Source of the DNA: Nicotiana tabacum
Lineage: Eukaryota > Streptophyta > Magnoliopsida > Solanales > Solanaceae
Direction of reading: 5' to 3'
Assembly (NCBI RefSeq): GCF_000715075.1
Contig: NC_134096.1
Coordinates: 37,893,804 to 37,957,803, forward strand
DNA length: 64,000 nt
Shown here piece after piece: positions 33,226-44,512 of the stretch (position 1 is its first letter; the number at the start of each line of letters is the position of its first letter). Both the position numbers and the translations under genes were made by a program. The notes under the pieces are model-generated. The model was given only the letters and a program-made list of their open reading frames with translations. It searched no databases and was not told where the DNA came from.

Positions 33226-34500
33226 ATGGCACCTAAGAAGAAGGCAAGAACTGGTCAAAGAGCCAATGTCACCCCAGGAGTGACAGTTGACCCTATAATT
33301 CATGATGCAGGTGAACACCCGAGGAGTGAGAACACTCATCCAGTTACTACACTACCTGACTCTACGACAACTGATCAGACCGCTCCTGTCCCTACGTCTA
33401 CTGATGGTACAACAGTACTTCCAACTGATATACCAGTTCCACCTCCAGTCCCAGCTTCCGATTCTGGTGTTTCTGATGTTGATCTTATGGGAGCTATCCA
33501 TATGCTGACACAGATAGTGGCTTCTCAAGCCTAGAGATCAAATGTTGCACCCACTTCTTCTAGCCAACAAGGGGATTCTAGGGGTTCCAGGGTGAGCAAG
33601 CTTCTTTAGTTGGATCCTTCGGTGTTCATGGGTGCTAATCCCGAGGAGGACCCCCCTCCACAGGACTTCATTGATGAGATGCATAAGACTCTTTGGGTTA
33701 TGTGTGCTACTGAGACGGAAGGAGTGGAGTTAGCCGCCTACCACCTGAAAGGGGTGGCCTATTCTTGGTTTGAGCTGTGGGAGGACTCTTGGGAGGAGGG
33801 GAGCCCTCCAGCGAGGTGGAGCGAGTTTGCTGACGTTTTCATGGATCATTGTTTGCCAGCTGAGACTAGTGCAGCTCGTGCCGCAGAGTTTGAGAATCTT
33901 AAGCAAGGGAGTAGGAGTGTGTGGGAGTAACACATGGAGTTCACGCGCCTGTCAAAATATGCCATTCTAATGTTGCTTACTATGGAGGCTAGAGTGTGCC
34001 GGTTTATGCAGGGACTTAGCCCCTTGGTTATCAATGAGGCCGCTACAGCTGCCTTGAATTCAAATATGAACTATGGGAAAATGGTAGCATTTGCTCAAGC
34101 TATAGAGGACCATAAGTTGAAGAACATAAGGGAGCGAGAGGGTTGCAAGGCCCGGTCCGCGGGTAGCTTTGGGGAGTCATTTGGTGGGGGAAGATCAGCT
34201 TTCAAGGGAGGGTCATCAGGGCCATCCCAGTCTTTTGCTCAGTCTTCAGCCAGTGCACCGATAGTAGGGGCTAGTCTACAGTAGGCATGGCATTTCAGGC
34301 CCAATCAAGGTAGCAGGGCACCCCACCAGCAGGGCCATTCAGGAGGGAGATTCCAGCAGCAACGGAGAGCCCCATGCCCCAAGTGTGGGAGGATGCATTT
34401 GGGAATCTGCTACATGGACCTGCCAATATGTTATAGGTGTGGATTGGGGGGGTCATATTCATAGGGAGTGTCGTGCATCCTGCCAGGGTACGGGCAGGGG
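33226..34500 (+). pseudogene. element B gag (stops, G-run frameshift at the zinc knuckle)
   Basis: Start ATG 33226 (MAPKKKARTGQ), preferred to an in-frame ATG at 33202 because element A and relatives start MPKK/MAPK. In-frame stops are TAG 33532, TAG 33607, TAA 33928 and TAG 34282. The capsid-like region includes FMGANPEEDPPPQDFIDEMH and FENLKQGSRSV. A first zinc-like motif CPKCGRMHLGIC precedes a CCHC knuckle that is split: CYRCG and HIHREC lie in different frames across a run of seven G at 34446-34452. One G fewer would restore the register seen in relatives. Confidence 0.85.
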
Positions 34501-34599
34501 CACAACAGAGCCATCCAGTTCTGCAGTTGCTACATCTTCAGCACCCCCTCCAGCTCGAGGCCCTCCAGCACTAGCAGGGCGTGGTGCAACTAGGGGTGG

Positions 34600-35328
34600 T
34601 GCACAGGGTTCAGGAGGACCCGGCCATTTCTATGCTATGAGTGGTTGCCAGAGTGCAGAGGCTTCTCTAGATGTTGTCACAAGTATATTGACTGTCCAAT
34701 ATCACGATGTATATGCTCTTATTGATCCTGGTTCCACTCTGTCATATGTCACTCCTTATGTTGCTATGGAATTTGGGATAGAACCGGAACAGATTCATGA
34801 GCCATTCTCTGTATCTACTCCAGTTGGTGAGTCTATTTTGCCACGCGGGTTTATAGGGATTGTGTTGTCATGTTGCGTGGTCGGGACACCGTGATCGATC
34901 TTATTGAACTGAGAATGGTCAATTTTGATGTGATAATGGGGATGGATTGGCTTTATTCTTGTTTTGCCAAGCTTGATTGCAGAACCAGGACTGTTAGCTT
35001 CGAATTTCCAAATGAGCCAGTTATTGAGTTGAAGGGTGATGATGTGGTACCGAAAGGTGGGTTCATTTCTTACCTTAAGGCAATGAAGATAATCAATAAG
35101 GGGTGTATTTACCATTTGGTCTGGGTTACAGACACCGATGCTGAGACACATACACTTGAGTCTGTGCCAGTGGTGAATGAATTTTCGGAGGTCTTTCCTG
35201 ATGAGCTCCCTGGGATACCTCCAGGCAGGGAGATTGATTTTGGGATTGATGTGATGCCAGACACGCAGCCTATATCTATTCCGCCCTACATAATGGCACC
35301 GACAGAATTGAAGGAACTAAAGGAATAA
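34600..35328 (+). pseudogene. element B protease and linker
   Basis: The motif LIDPGSTLSYVTPYVA is the active site. [12 protein letters not shown] follows and then the frame shifts near 34850-34890. The core continues as [20 protein letters not shown], with the linker [20 protein letters not shown] and [20 protein letters not shown] at 35326 ends the frame where relatives have Gln (KELKEQL). Confidence 0.82.
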
Positions 35329-36510
35329 TTGAGAGATTTATTAGAAAAGGGTTTCATCCGAGCAAGTGTGTCGCCTTGGGGTGCACCTGTTCTCTTTGTA
35401 AAAAAGAAAGATGGGTCACTGAGAATGTGTATTGATTATCGGCAGCTCAACAAGGTCACAATCAAAAATATATACCCACTACCATGGATATATGACTTGT
35501 TTGATCAATTGCAAGGTGCCAGGTACTTCTCCAAAATTGATTTAAGATCCGGGTATCACCAATTGAAGATCAGGGAGCGGGATATTCCGAAAATAGCTTT
35601 TAGGACTTGGTATGGGCATTTTGAATTTCTGGTGATGTCTTTTGGGCTAACAAATGCCCCAGCAGCCTTCATGGATCTTATGAATATAGTTTTCAAGACA
35701 TTCCTAGACTCTTTTGTGATAGTTTTTATTGATGATATCCTTGTGTATTCACGCAATCGAGAAGACCATGGCGATCATCTCAGGGTAGTTCTACAAACCC
35801 TATATCAGCACAAGTTATATGCAAAGTTTTTGAAGTGTGAATTTTGGCTTAAATCTTTCGCATTCTTGGGTCATGTAGTCTCTAGTGAGGGAATTAAGGT
35901 TGATCCTCAGAAAATTGCAGTTGTGAAGAATTGGCCGAGGCCTATAACTCCAACGGAGATTCGCAGTGTCTTAGGCTTAGCTGGATATTACAGAAAGTTT
36001 GTGAAGGGATTTTCTACTCTTGCCTCTCCATTGACTAAATTGACGCATAAGGCAATTACTTTCCAATGGTCAGATGTTTGTGAAAGGAGTTTCCAGGAAT
36101 TGAAAGCAAGATTGACTACGACACCGATGTTGATCCTACCAGAGGGTATATACGGATTTGTGGTATATTGTGATGCTTCAAGGATCGAGCTTGGGTATGT
36201 ATTAATGCAATACGGTAAGGTGATAACTTATGCTTCTAGGAAACTCAAAAATCATGAAAATAACTATCCAACACACGATTTAGAACTTGCGGCGGTGGTA
36301 TTTGCATTGAAAATTTGGCATCGTTATTTATATAGGGTCCATGTAGATATATTCACGGACCACAAGAGCCTTCAATATATTTTCAAACAATAGGAATTGA
36401 ATCTGAGGCAGAGAAGATGGCTTGACTTACTCAAGGACTACGACATTGATATTCTATATCATCCGGGAAAGGCCAATTATGTGGTAGATGCTCTTAGCCG
36501 GAAATCCATG
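35329..36510 (+). pseudogene. element B reverse transcriptase and RNase H
   Basis: A frame of 354 codons is open, the longest coding piece in the nest. Blocks: [54 protein letters not shown], catalytic FIDD at 35725-35736, then [11 protein letters not shown] and [10 protein letters not shown]. RNase H follows with [23 protein letters not shown] and [17 protein letters not shown] at 36391 interrupts it just before [17 protein letters not shown], and HPGKANYVVDALSRK closes the domain. All polymerase and RNase H acidic residues that I can place are present, so only this stop separates the two parts. Confidence 0.9.
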
Positions 36511-38055
36511 GGTAGTTTGGCTCACTTGGAGGCATATCAAAGGCCATTGGCCAAGGAAGTTCACCGATTGGCTAGTTTGGGAGTTCGACTTGCGAACTCT
36601 AGTGAAGGAGGGGTAATTGTGCAAAATAGGGCTGAATCATCGCTTGTTGTGGAAATCAAAGAGAAGCAATACAACGATCCATTGTTGGTGCAATTGAAAG
36701 AGGGGATTCATAAACATAAGACCATGGCCTTTTTCTCTTGGTATGGATGATGGTACACTAAGGTACCAAGGGCGACTATGTGTTCCAAATATGGATGGTC
36801 TCCGTGAAAGAATTATGACTGAAGCTCACACTTCTAGGTATTCCGTGCACCCAGGTTCTACGAAAATGCATCATGATTTTAAGGAAGTCTATTGGTGGAA
36901 CGATATGAAGAGGAATGTAGCGGAGGTTTTGGAGAAGTGTCCAAATCGTCAGCAAGTGAAGGTTGAACACCAACGACCCGGTGGCTTGGCACAGATCATA
37001 GAAATTCCAATGTGGAAGTGGCAAATGATTAATATGGATTTTGTGGTAGGATTACCATGCACTCCACGCAATTTTGACTCAATTTGGGTGATTGTGGATC
37101 GGCTCACGAAATCAGTACACTTCTTGCTGGTTAAGGCTACCAATACAATAGAACAATATGCTCACTAGTATACCAAAGAAATAGTCAGGTTGCATGGCAC
37201 TCTGGTTTCCATCATTTCTGATCGGGGAGCACAATTCACTGCTAATTTTTGGAAGAAATGTCAGCAAGGTTTGGGTACTCAGGTGAATCTTAGTACAGCC
37301 TTTCACCCGCAAACTAACGGGTAGGCAGAGCGGACTATTCAGACGCTTGAGGATATGTTGCGTGCTTGTATTCTAGACTTCAAAGGTAGTTGGGATGATC
37401 ATTTGCCGCTTATAGTATTTGCCTACAACAATAGCTATTACGCTAGCATTCAGATGGCACCGTTCGAGGCTTTATATGGTAGGAGATGTAGATCTCCCAT
37501 TGGGTGGTTTAAAATTGGGGAAGCAGAGTCGATAGGGCTAAACCTCGTGCATCAGGCTATGGAAAAAGATAAAATCATTAAGGAGCGGTTGAAGACTGCT
37601 CAGAGTCGTCAGAAGTGCTATTTGGATGTTCGTCCTAGGAATTTGGAGTTCAAAGAAGATGATTGGGTATTCATGTAGGTTTCCACCATGAAGGGTGTAA
37701 TGCAATTTGGAAAAAAAGGGAAATTGAGTCCGAGGTATGTAGGACCATAGAGAATCATTCAGAAGATTGGTCAGGTGGCGTAAAAACTTGAGCTACCACC
37801 TGAGATATCATTAGTGAACCCAGTATTTCATGTGTCTAGAAAGTAGTTGGAGACCCGACACTCATTTCTCCGGTTGAAACTATTGAGATTTATCAGGAAT
37901 TGACTTATGAAGAAGTTCCAGTTTCTATTCTTGATAGACAAGTCCGAAAGCTAAGAAATAAAGATATTGCCTCTGTGAGAAATCGGCAGGTTAAAGAGGC
38001 CACTTGGGAGGCCGAAGAAGAAATGAAGAGGAAGTACCCTCATTTGTTTGAATAG
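36511..38055 (+). pseudogene. element B integrase with chromodomain-like C-terminus
   Basis: Zinc region: HTSRYSVHPGSTKMHHD and CPNRQQVKVEHQ, where the first Cys-x2-Cys has become CPNR. Core: MDFVVGLPCTP, IISDRGAQFT, and AFHPQTNG followed by a TAG (37321) and then AERTIQTLEDML. C-terminal domain: MAPFEALYGRRC. Stops lie at 37166 and 37676, and further breaks at about 37750-37860. The chromodomain-like tail reads EEVPVSILDRQVRKLRNKDI and ATWEAEEEMKRKYPHLFE, with a TAG at 38053. Chromodomains direct such integrases to modified histones; this family assignment is established, the function in this copy is lost. Confidence 0.85.
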
Positions 38056-38347
38056 CTATGTAATCGTTTCTATGAAATTGTTCCCTATGAATTGTGTGTC
38101 ATCTATACAATTTATGCTAAGGGTGCCACGATTGGTGTTGTTTCATATTATGTTGCTTCATTGGATTATGTATATATTGTTAGGATTGGTTTCTGAGCTT
38201 CTCTGACAGGTGGATAGGCCCAATTACAGAGGAAACTCTCCCGAAATTTATGAATTTGTTTTTTTAGAGTTAGTCAAATTTGGGAGTTTGAGATTTGTGA
38301 AAAATTTGGGAACGGACTCTACTTCTCATTCGAGGACGAATGATCCT

Positions 38348-38360
38348 AAGTGGGGGAAAA
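38348..38360 (+). other. polypurine tract of element B
   Basis: AAGTGGGGGAAAA lies directly before the 3' LTR. Confidence 0.8.
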
Positions 38361-40888
38361 TGTAAGGTCCCGTTAAAATTTTTCTAAAGATTTAATATTT
38401 TAAAGTACGCCAATATTATTTGGGAATACCGTGTTAGAGTATTAAATGAGACCCATGGGATAGAACCACATTATTTCGAAATGAAAAGTATATGTTTAAG
38501 GTGTGTTGAAACATACTAAGGAGTTTTGTGAATGAAAAGAATTCATGTGGAACAAGTAGGATACATTAAGTGGAAAGGATGTCTCAATTCACACACGATC
38601 CTACTTCAAATGCATGCTGCTACCAAACTATAATGACTTATGAGGTGATCTACCTATCATATTGAAGCTCTTTGAGTCTAGATTCAAACTCTTCAAACCA
38701 TTCATCATTTGGACATTCCTACAAAATGTTATGTTCAAATACCCAAAGGATGGCCTGTAGCTCGCTACACAGCTCGCGAGGCCACGTCTGTAGCACGCTA
38801 GACCAGGCTATAACCCTCGCGAGGCTAGGTCTGTAGAACGCTAGACCAGGCTATAACCCTCGCGAGGCCAGGTCTATAGCTCGCTACAAAGATCACGAGG
38901 CTAGGTCTGTAGCCAGATCCAGATTTTCGAAGTATCCATTTTCCTATATTTTAAACTTGACCTTATTACGTTAAAATACCTACCTTGGACCATTGGCAAC
39001 ATATTTTCTGATATTTTGAGAGTGTGTGTGAGAGAGAGAGAGAGTCCTAGAGGGAGAAGTGAATATTCATCAAAATTTCTCTTCAACTCTCACTTAAAAC
39101 CTTGAAGATTATCAAGAGAGGCACCTAGGTCTTCTTCCTAAGATGTAAGATTCTACACCCTAACCCTCAATTTAAATTTTGTCTAGAAATGGGTAATTAG
39201 CAAGATAATTATTGGGTGTGAGGGTTGTTGTCTTGCATGCATGTATCCTTAAAGTATGTGGGGAGGTTGTGAGCCAAACATGGTAGAGAATGGGTTGGGG
39301 AAAGATGTAACCCTTCAAAAGGGGAGCTTAAAAACATTGATGCACACCTAGTGTTTGATAATATGCTCAAATGAGCTAAAATCATGTTCATCTTCCTAAT
39401 CTTGGTCCAACTTGTTATATTTATAAAATAGATCGAAGTTTCTAAGAATTCCGGAATATTTTAGAGATTAAGGAAGCTCAATTGAGGTATGTATGGCTAA
39501 ACCCCCTTCTTCCTAGAATCGAATCCCACGGTATTCATGTAATTGAAGTAAGACCTTGATCATTATTGAATTGGCTATTCTTAATGTGGTTGTGTCGAAG
39601 GATATATGTTCAATATTTATTCTAAATGCTTCATCATGTCATCTTGCAATTTACGGATATGTTCAAAATGTAGAATATGTGTTAGAAATGTTAAGACTTT
39701 ATGTCAAGATCGAAATAAATGTTGTTATGCCAAATTGTATGAAAAGCCTCTATGTACCTAAGATTCCCAAATTGTTGTGTTATGTGAATTTATGTCTTGA
39801 ACGTGAAGTCTTATTGTTGTTGATAATGATTATGATAATGATATTTGAATGTGGAAAAAAAGGGACTGGAATTATGAAATACGGCCAAGTGCCAAGAATG
39901 ATTTTGTAATCGTGATCACTAGTGCCAATGAATCGAAAGAATATGAAAGAATTATGATGTGAGATAATTGAAATTATGGTTATGGTTGATGTCTCACGTG
40001 AGATGGTCTATCCGATCGGGCCGTGATCGGATGCCATGCCGCACACATGGTGGTAACTGTGCTAGAAATGATAATTGAAATTGTGGATATGGTTGATGTC
40101 TCAAATGAGATGACCTAGCCGATCGGGTCGAGATCGGACTCCGTGTAAGAACACGATGGTATTGTGGATTGTGGCATATGGCACTAAAGATTACCCAACC
40201 TAATAAGATGGAAATTGACTTGAGAATTTATGTCATCCTTACTTCATATTTTAGTATTGTTTTGAAGCTTTTATTGAACTCATGACTGTTTTCCCCCTTG
40301 TATTATTGTCCATTCTATTGAGATGGTGTTTTAGCTTTACATACTAGTACTATTCGATAGTACTAACATCCCTGTTGCCGGGAGCACTACATCTTTAAAT
40401 AGATGCAGTTGGTTACATAGCAGACATTGTTGATCGTAGTTAGTGGTACATCATCATCTTTCCAGTGGACTCGGTGAGCCCTATTTCATTCCGGGGTCAT
40501 GCATTGTACCTTTTATTTATATTGTGGTCACTTTTTGAGATATAGTCGGGGCCTTGTTGACGGCACCATCTTTACTCTCTTTTGTATCTTTAGAGGCTCC
40601 GTAGACACTATGTGGGTTGTATATGGGTGTTGGGAATGTTAAACTAGTAATGTTGTGTTTGATCACTTGTTCCATTCAAACTATAAGAATTATGTATTTT
40701 GAGACTTAAAGGCGCAATGGCTAAACAAACGATTTAACATCGTATGTATGAACTTCCTGCTGTATAATTTATGAAATCATGTCTTTTCTTGATCATGGGT
40801 GAATTGGGTAGGAAGAATCTAATAGGCTTGCTCAACCGGGTTTACTCGGCTGAGCGCCGGTCGCGCTCCTCGATTTTGGGGCATGACA
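38361..40888 (+). repeat. 3' LTR of element B (2528 bp)
   Basis: Ends TGTAAGGTCCC and GGGGCATGACA. It is nearly the same length as the 5' copy. The twin hairpin is decayed here (CTACATC against GATGCAG at about 40386-40407), while the CCGATC/GATCGG units at about 40013 and 40119 pair better than their 5' LTR counterparts. Confidence 0.92.
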
Positions 40889-41409
40889 AAAGGCTATTAG
40901 CAACTCAAAGCCGTCAGAAGTCTTATGCAGATAATCGACGACGAGACTTGGAGTTTCAGGTTGACGACTGGGTATTCCTAAATGTATCACCGATGAAAGG
41001 CATTATGAGGTTCGGTAAGAAAGGAAAACTTATCCCTCAGTACATTGGACCATATAGGATCATACGCAAGGTAGGCCAGGTAGCATATGAGCTAGACTTG
41101 CCTTCTGACTTGGAGTCTGTACATCTAGTCTTTCATGTGTCTATACTCCATAAATGTATTGGAGATCCTTCCAAAGTCGTGTAAGTTGGCGATGTTCAAG
41201 TCACAGAGTAGTTATCATATGAGGAAACTCCCATTGCTATACTAGATAGACATGTTCGGAGATTGAGAACTAAGGACGTAGCTTCGATTAAAGTACTTTG
41301 GAGAAACAATAATGTGGAAGAAATGACTTGGGAAGCTGAAGAAGACATGAAGTCTAGGTATCCCCACTTGTTTCCTCTTCTAGAGGAGGATCCGACTGCG
41401 TCATCATAG
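40889..41409 (+). pseudogene. element A integrase C-terminal domain and chromodomain
   Basis: This is the continuation of the integrase cut by element B, starting with RLLATQSRQKSY. It then has DDWVFLNVSPMKGIMRFGKK, YIGPYRIIRKVGQVAYEL and VFHVSILHKCIGDPSKVV to a TAA at 41182. After another stop near 41209 a chromodomain-like region follows, LSYEETPIAILDRHVRRLRT and then MTWEAEEDMKSRYPHLF, ending at TAG 41407. The aromatic and acidic residues expected of the Tekay-type chromodomain are visible. Confidence 0.85.
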
Positions 41410-41600
41410 CCTTAAGGTGTTGTTAGTTATGGTCATTGGTCGTGTGAGGCTATTGTCGTTATTGGAGATTGTGGCAATATGTGGCATTGAATTATTGAGT
41501 TTTCTACAGGAAGGGTTGGCAGTAGTACTGTTACAAAGGCGACTCTGCCAAAATCTATATAGATCCAGGGGAGTTAAACATTCAAGGACGAATATTTCTA

Positions 41601-41612
41601 AGGGGGGAAGGA
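41601..41612 (+). other. polypurine tract of element A
   Basis: AGGGGGGAAGGA lies directly before the 3' LTR. It is identical to that of element D. Confidence 0.85.
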
Positions 41613-43909
41613 TGTTACATTTCGCGTTTTCGCACGTTAAAGTTGTGTCGTAAGTTAATCGGCGTAGGATCGAGAATGAGATTATTTTTGAGGTTATAAG
41701 TACTTATGCTATTTATAACAGGGGATAAGTAAGTGCCGTGAAGGTTAGAGGGTAAACAAATAAAAAAAAGAGTTTCTTTAAAGGTTGTCAATTTGGTATA
41801 AAATACGGTCTAAGCTATAATACCCGGTATATATGGACTAGTGCCATACAAGGTGCCACATGACCATGATAGTAAGGTATATAAAGTGTGTTAACCGTGA
41901 TTAGTATTTTAAGTAATTAGAGATAATTCTTAATTATGTGAATAATTGGTCAATTATTGATTTTTAGTGGGAGATTAACAAAGTAATTAGAATTTTTGGA
42001 TAAGCTTAGTGGAGACCCAACGTGGCAGCAAGGGATTTAGGTAACAATGACTCTTTTGGCTAGGGTCTAGGTGGCATATTTAGGGAATTTGTTGGCTAAG
42101 TCATCACATAAAGTGGGGCCCACACCTATGATAAAGACACCTACACATGTCATTAAAGGGAAATGTATATGTTTGTAAGGTAACGGATGTAGCTTCACCA
42201 AAAGTTCATATGAACCCTTATAACGTTACAGCAGCGTGAGATGCAATTCTAAGAGAGCACAGTACAATCTTTCTCAAGAATATCAAACGGAGTTTTCCCT
42301 ACTTCGATCCGTCGTTACGTGTTTTTCTCAAAAGACGTGGGTTAGAGGGATTGTTAAGAGAATTAGCTCAGGAATGTTAAGGCTATCCCTTATTTTCTTT
42401 TGGCATGATCCATATGATACAAACGAAACGAGCAAACGCACAACTTTCATAAATGTCTCTATTCGTAGAAGCACTAGGAATTCCTTTGTTCTTGAATTCC
42501 CATGTGTTTTATTATTATATCTTCTGTTCATGGGTCTCAGAAAACTACGTAGTTGATAAAGTTTATCCGAATGCATAGTGATCTTATGACATTCTGAGAA
42601 ATCTTATTAACTTACTTCTTATGCATTTCATTCATTTATACATGTACATTGACCCATGACTAGATAACGTTATATATGCGTATATTATATCGATATGGGA
42701 TATGGCAAAAGGTTACAGTGTTATATACGCACCACCACCTGATCAGTTGGTATTCGTTTATGATTTAGCCCACAGAGGCCGAGATGATATGATGGGATGC
42801 CCTCAGAGGTTTGATGATGTTATGTAGACATATACCTACGCATGATACGACATTTATATGCACATGCATAACTTTATAAATATTTCAGGATTCACAAAGT
42901 TATTTAGACATACAGGCGGATTCCTTTACTCCATGTTTCTTTTATGTACTGATTTTCATGCCTTACATACTCGGTACATTATTCATATTGATGCCCTATT
43001 TCCCGGGGCCTGCGTTATATGCCCGCAGGTGTATGTAGACAGGCAGACGGTTCCCCTTTTTAGGATCCTTGATTAGCGAGAGTTGGTGTTGTAAGGCCCC
43101 GTGAAATTGTTTTCCTAAAAACCGGGGTTCTGTGATGCCAGGGCAGGCATAGAGGTTAATTATAGCTGGGGCCTTGTTGCCAGCATTTCCATATTACTCT
43201 TCTATTGTACTTAGAGGCTCTATAGACAGGCTGTGGGTTGTGGTTGATGTTGGGAATTGAGTTAGAAATTTTGGTATTTGGAAATCATGTTTTACATTAA
43301 TTCTATAAACTCGTAATATTTTGGAAATTATGAATGAAGCTGCCAATGGGAATGAAAATGTAGTTGTTAATAGAATCTTTTTAGTGTTTGAGTAATGGAG
43401 TACATCTCCTCTTTATTCATAGATTAGTTTGAGTAGAAGGTAATCTAACAGGATTGCTTGGCCCGGTTCTCTCAGTTGAGCGCCGATCGCGCTCCCCGAG
43501 TTTGGGGCATGGCAGGTGTGATCCACTTGATCCGGTGCTGTTATTAGTTTTGGTACGCTATTTTTGTATGTAGATATGGTTACGATGGGCCCCAGTCCCG
43601 TCCTTCATACAGTTGTACACTCTATTGAGGTCTATAGACAATCATGTATAGTTGGATAGTATGTGGCCTTGTCGGCTTCTAGTTTTGGATATATAGTTGT
43701 CTATAGCAGCCTTGTCGGCTCGCCCTATCGTATTCCGCATGTATATGTATATATGTATTTTGGACAAGTTTTTCTCACGTATGTTATTCACATGACTCAG
43801 CAGTTTATTGACAGATGTTATTCATGTTTATATCTTAGACGCATGCTTAAGGGTGTTCGACAGGTAGGACCCGGGCACTCGTTATGGCCCATCAGTTTGG
43901 GTCGTGATA
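41613..43909 (+). repeat. 3' LTR of element A, interrupted
   Basis: Ends TGTTACATTTCG and GGGTCGTGATA (from TGACA). Without the 425 bp insertion at 43090-43514 and its duplicated GGTGT it is about 1867 bp, matching the 5' copy. The palindrome seen in the 5' LTR is here ATATATGCGTATAT, with one changed base. Confidence 0.9.
43090..43514 (+). mobile_element. internally deleted solo LTR (425 bp) in element A 3' LTR
   Basis: It starts TGTAAGGCCCCGTG, ends TTGGGGCATGGCA and is flanked by perfect GGTGT (43085-43089 and 43515-43519). The two ends are those of the B-type LTR, but only about one sixth of its length is present. The jump is near 43130-43145, where the first bases of the LTR run straight into the AGCTGGGGCCTTGTTGCC segment that is about 350 bases from the LTR end in element B. 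Confidence 0.88.
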
Positions 43910-43911
43910 TT

Positions 43912-44512
43912 TGTCACGCCCCAAACTCAGGGAGCGTGACCAGCGCTTAACCGAGTAAACCCAGTCGAGAAAGCCTAATTTATATTAACCTATCGTCATT
44001 ACTCATGAATGATTTACCATAACATAATTAGCTCTTGACTTTCATATTGAATACATTTGGCTCAATGACCCATAAATTCTTTCTCATGATGGTTACACAG
44101 CTTTATAAATAGCTGTAAATACTGTGAACATAAATACATGACAAAAATCAAATCTTTAATTACATGACCCACAATGTACATGGAGCTTCTATGACAATAG
44201 ATACCTAAATACATAAAATGAACTAGACCCAAACACCCACTAGAACTGTAGCGGGTTCACCATAAGCTGAGTAGTGAAGAAGATCCCTATAAAAGATCCA
44301 TATCATCCTGTAGAAGTATACCTGCATCCATTAAAAGATGCAGCGTCCCCCCGTCAAAATGGACGTGGGTACATGTGGAATAGTACTCGTATGTAAGGCA
44401 GTCAAAACAACAAATGAAAATATGGTAACTTAAATAAGAGGCAAATAAAGTACATCAAGAAATTACGAAACATCCCATAGAATCACATTTCATGTCTTAT
44501 TATACTTGCATC
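43912..44512 (-). repeat. element C 5' LTR, piece 1
   Basis: Begins TGTCACGCCCC and matches 15683-16270 of the left LTR closely. The first three bases are also part of element A's duplicated target. Hairpin CTGCATC/GATGCAG is at 44322-44343. Confidence 0.88.

Larger units (their letters stand above)
30482..40888 (+). mobile_element. element B: full-length chromovirus inserted in element A integrase
   Basis: 5' LTR 30482-33005, primer site, gag-pol, polypurine tract, 3' LTR 38361-40888, total 10,407 bp. Flanks are AAATG (30477-30481) and AAAGG (40889-40893), one mismatch, and A's integrase reads on once B is removed. By eye the first 130 bases of the two LTRs differ at about one position in thirteen, so it is not a recent insertion. 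Stops in gag and pol make it inactive. It is the innermost complete element of the nest. Confidence 0.93.
23242..43909 (+). mobile_element. element A: full-length chromovirus with three insertions
   Basis: 5' LTR (23242-25111), primer site, gag, protease, polymerase, RNase H, integrase with chromodomain, polypurine tract (41601-41612), 3' LTR (41613-43909). Flanks are TTTGC (23237-23241) and TTTGT (43910-43914), one mismatch. Element B is inserted in integrase, an LTR fragment in reverse transcriptase, and a short solo LTR in the 3' LTR. Without these it is about 8.9 kb. Several in-frame stops make it inactive. Confidence 0.9.
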
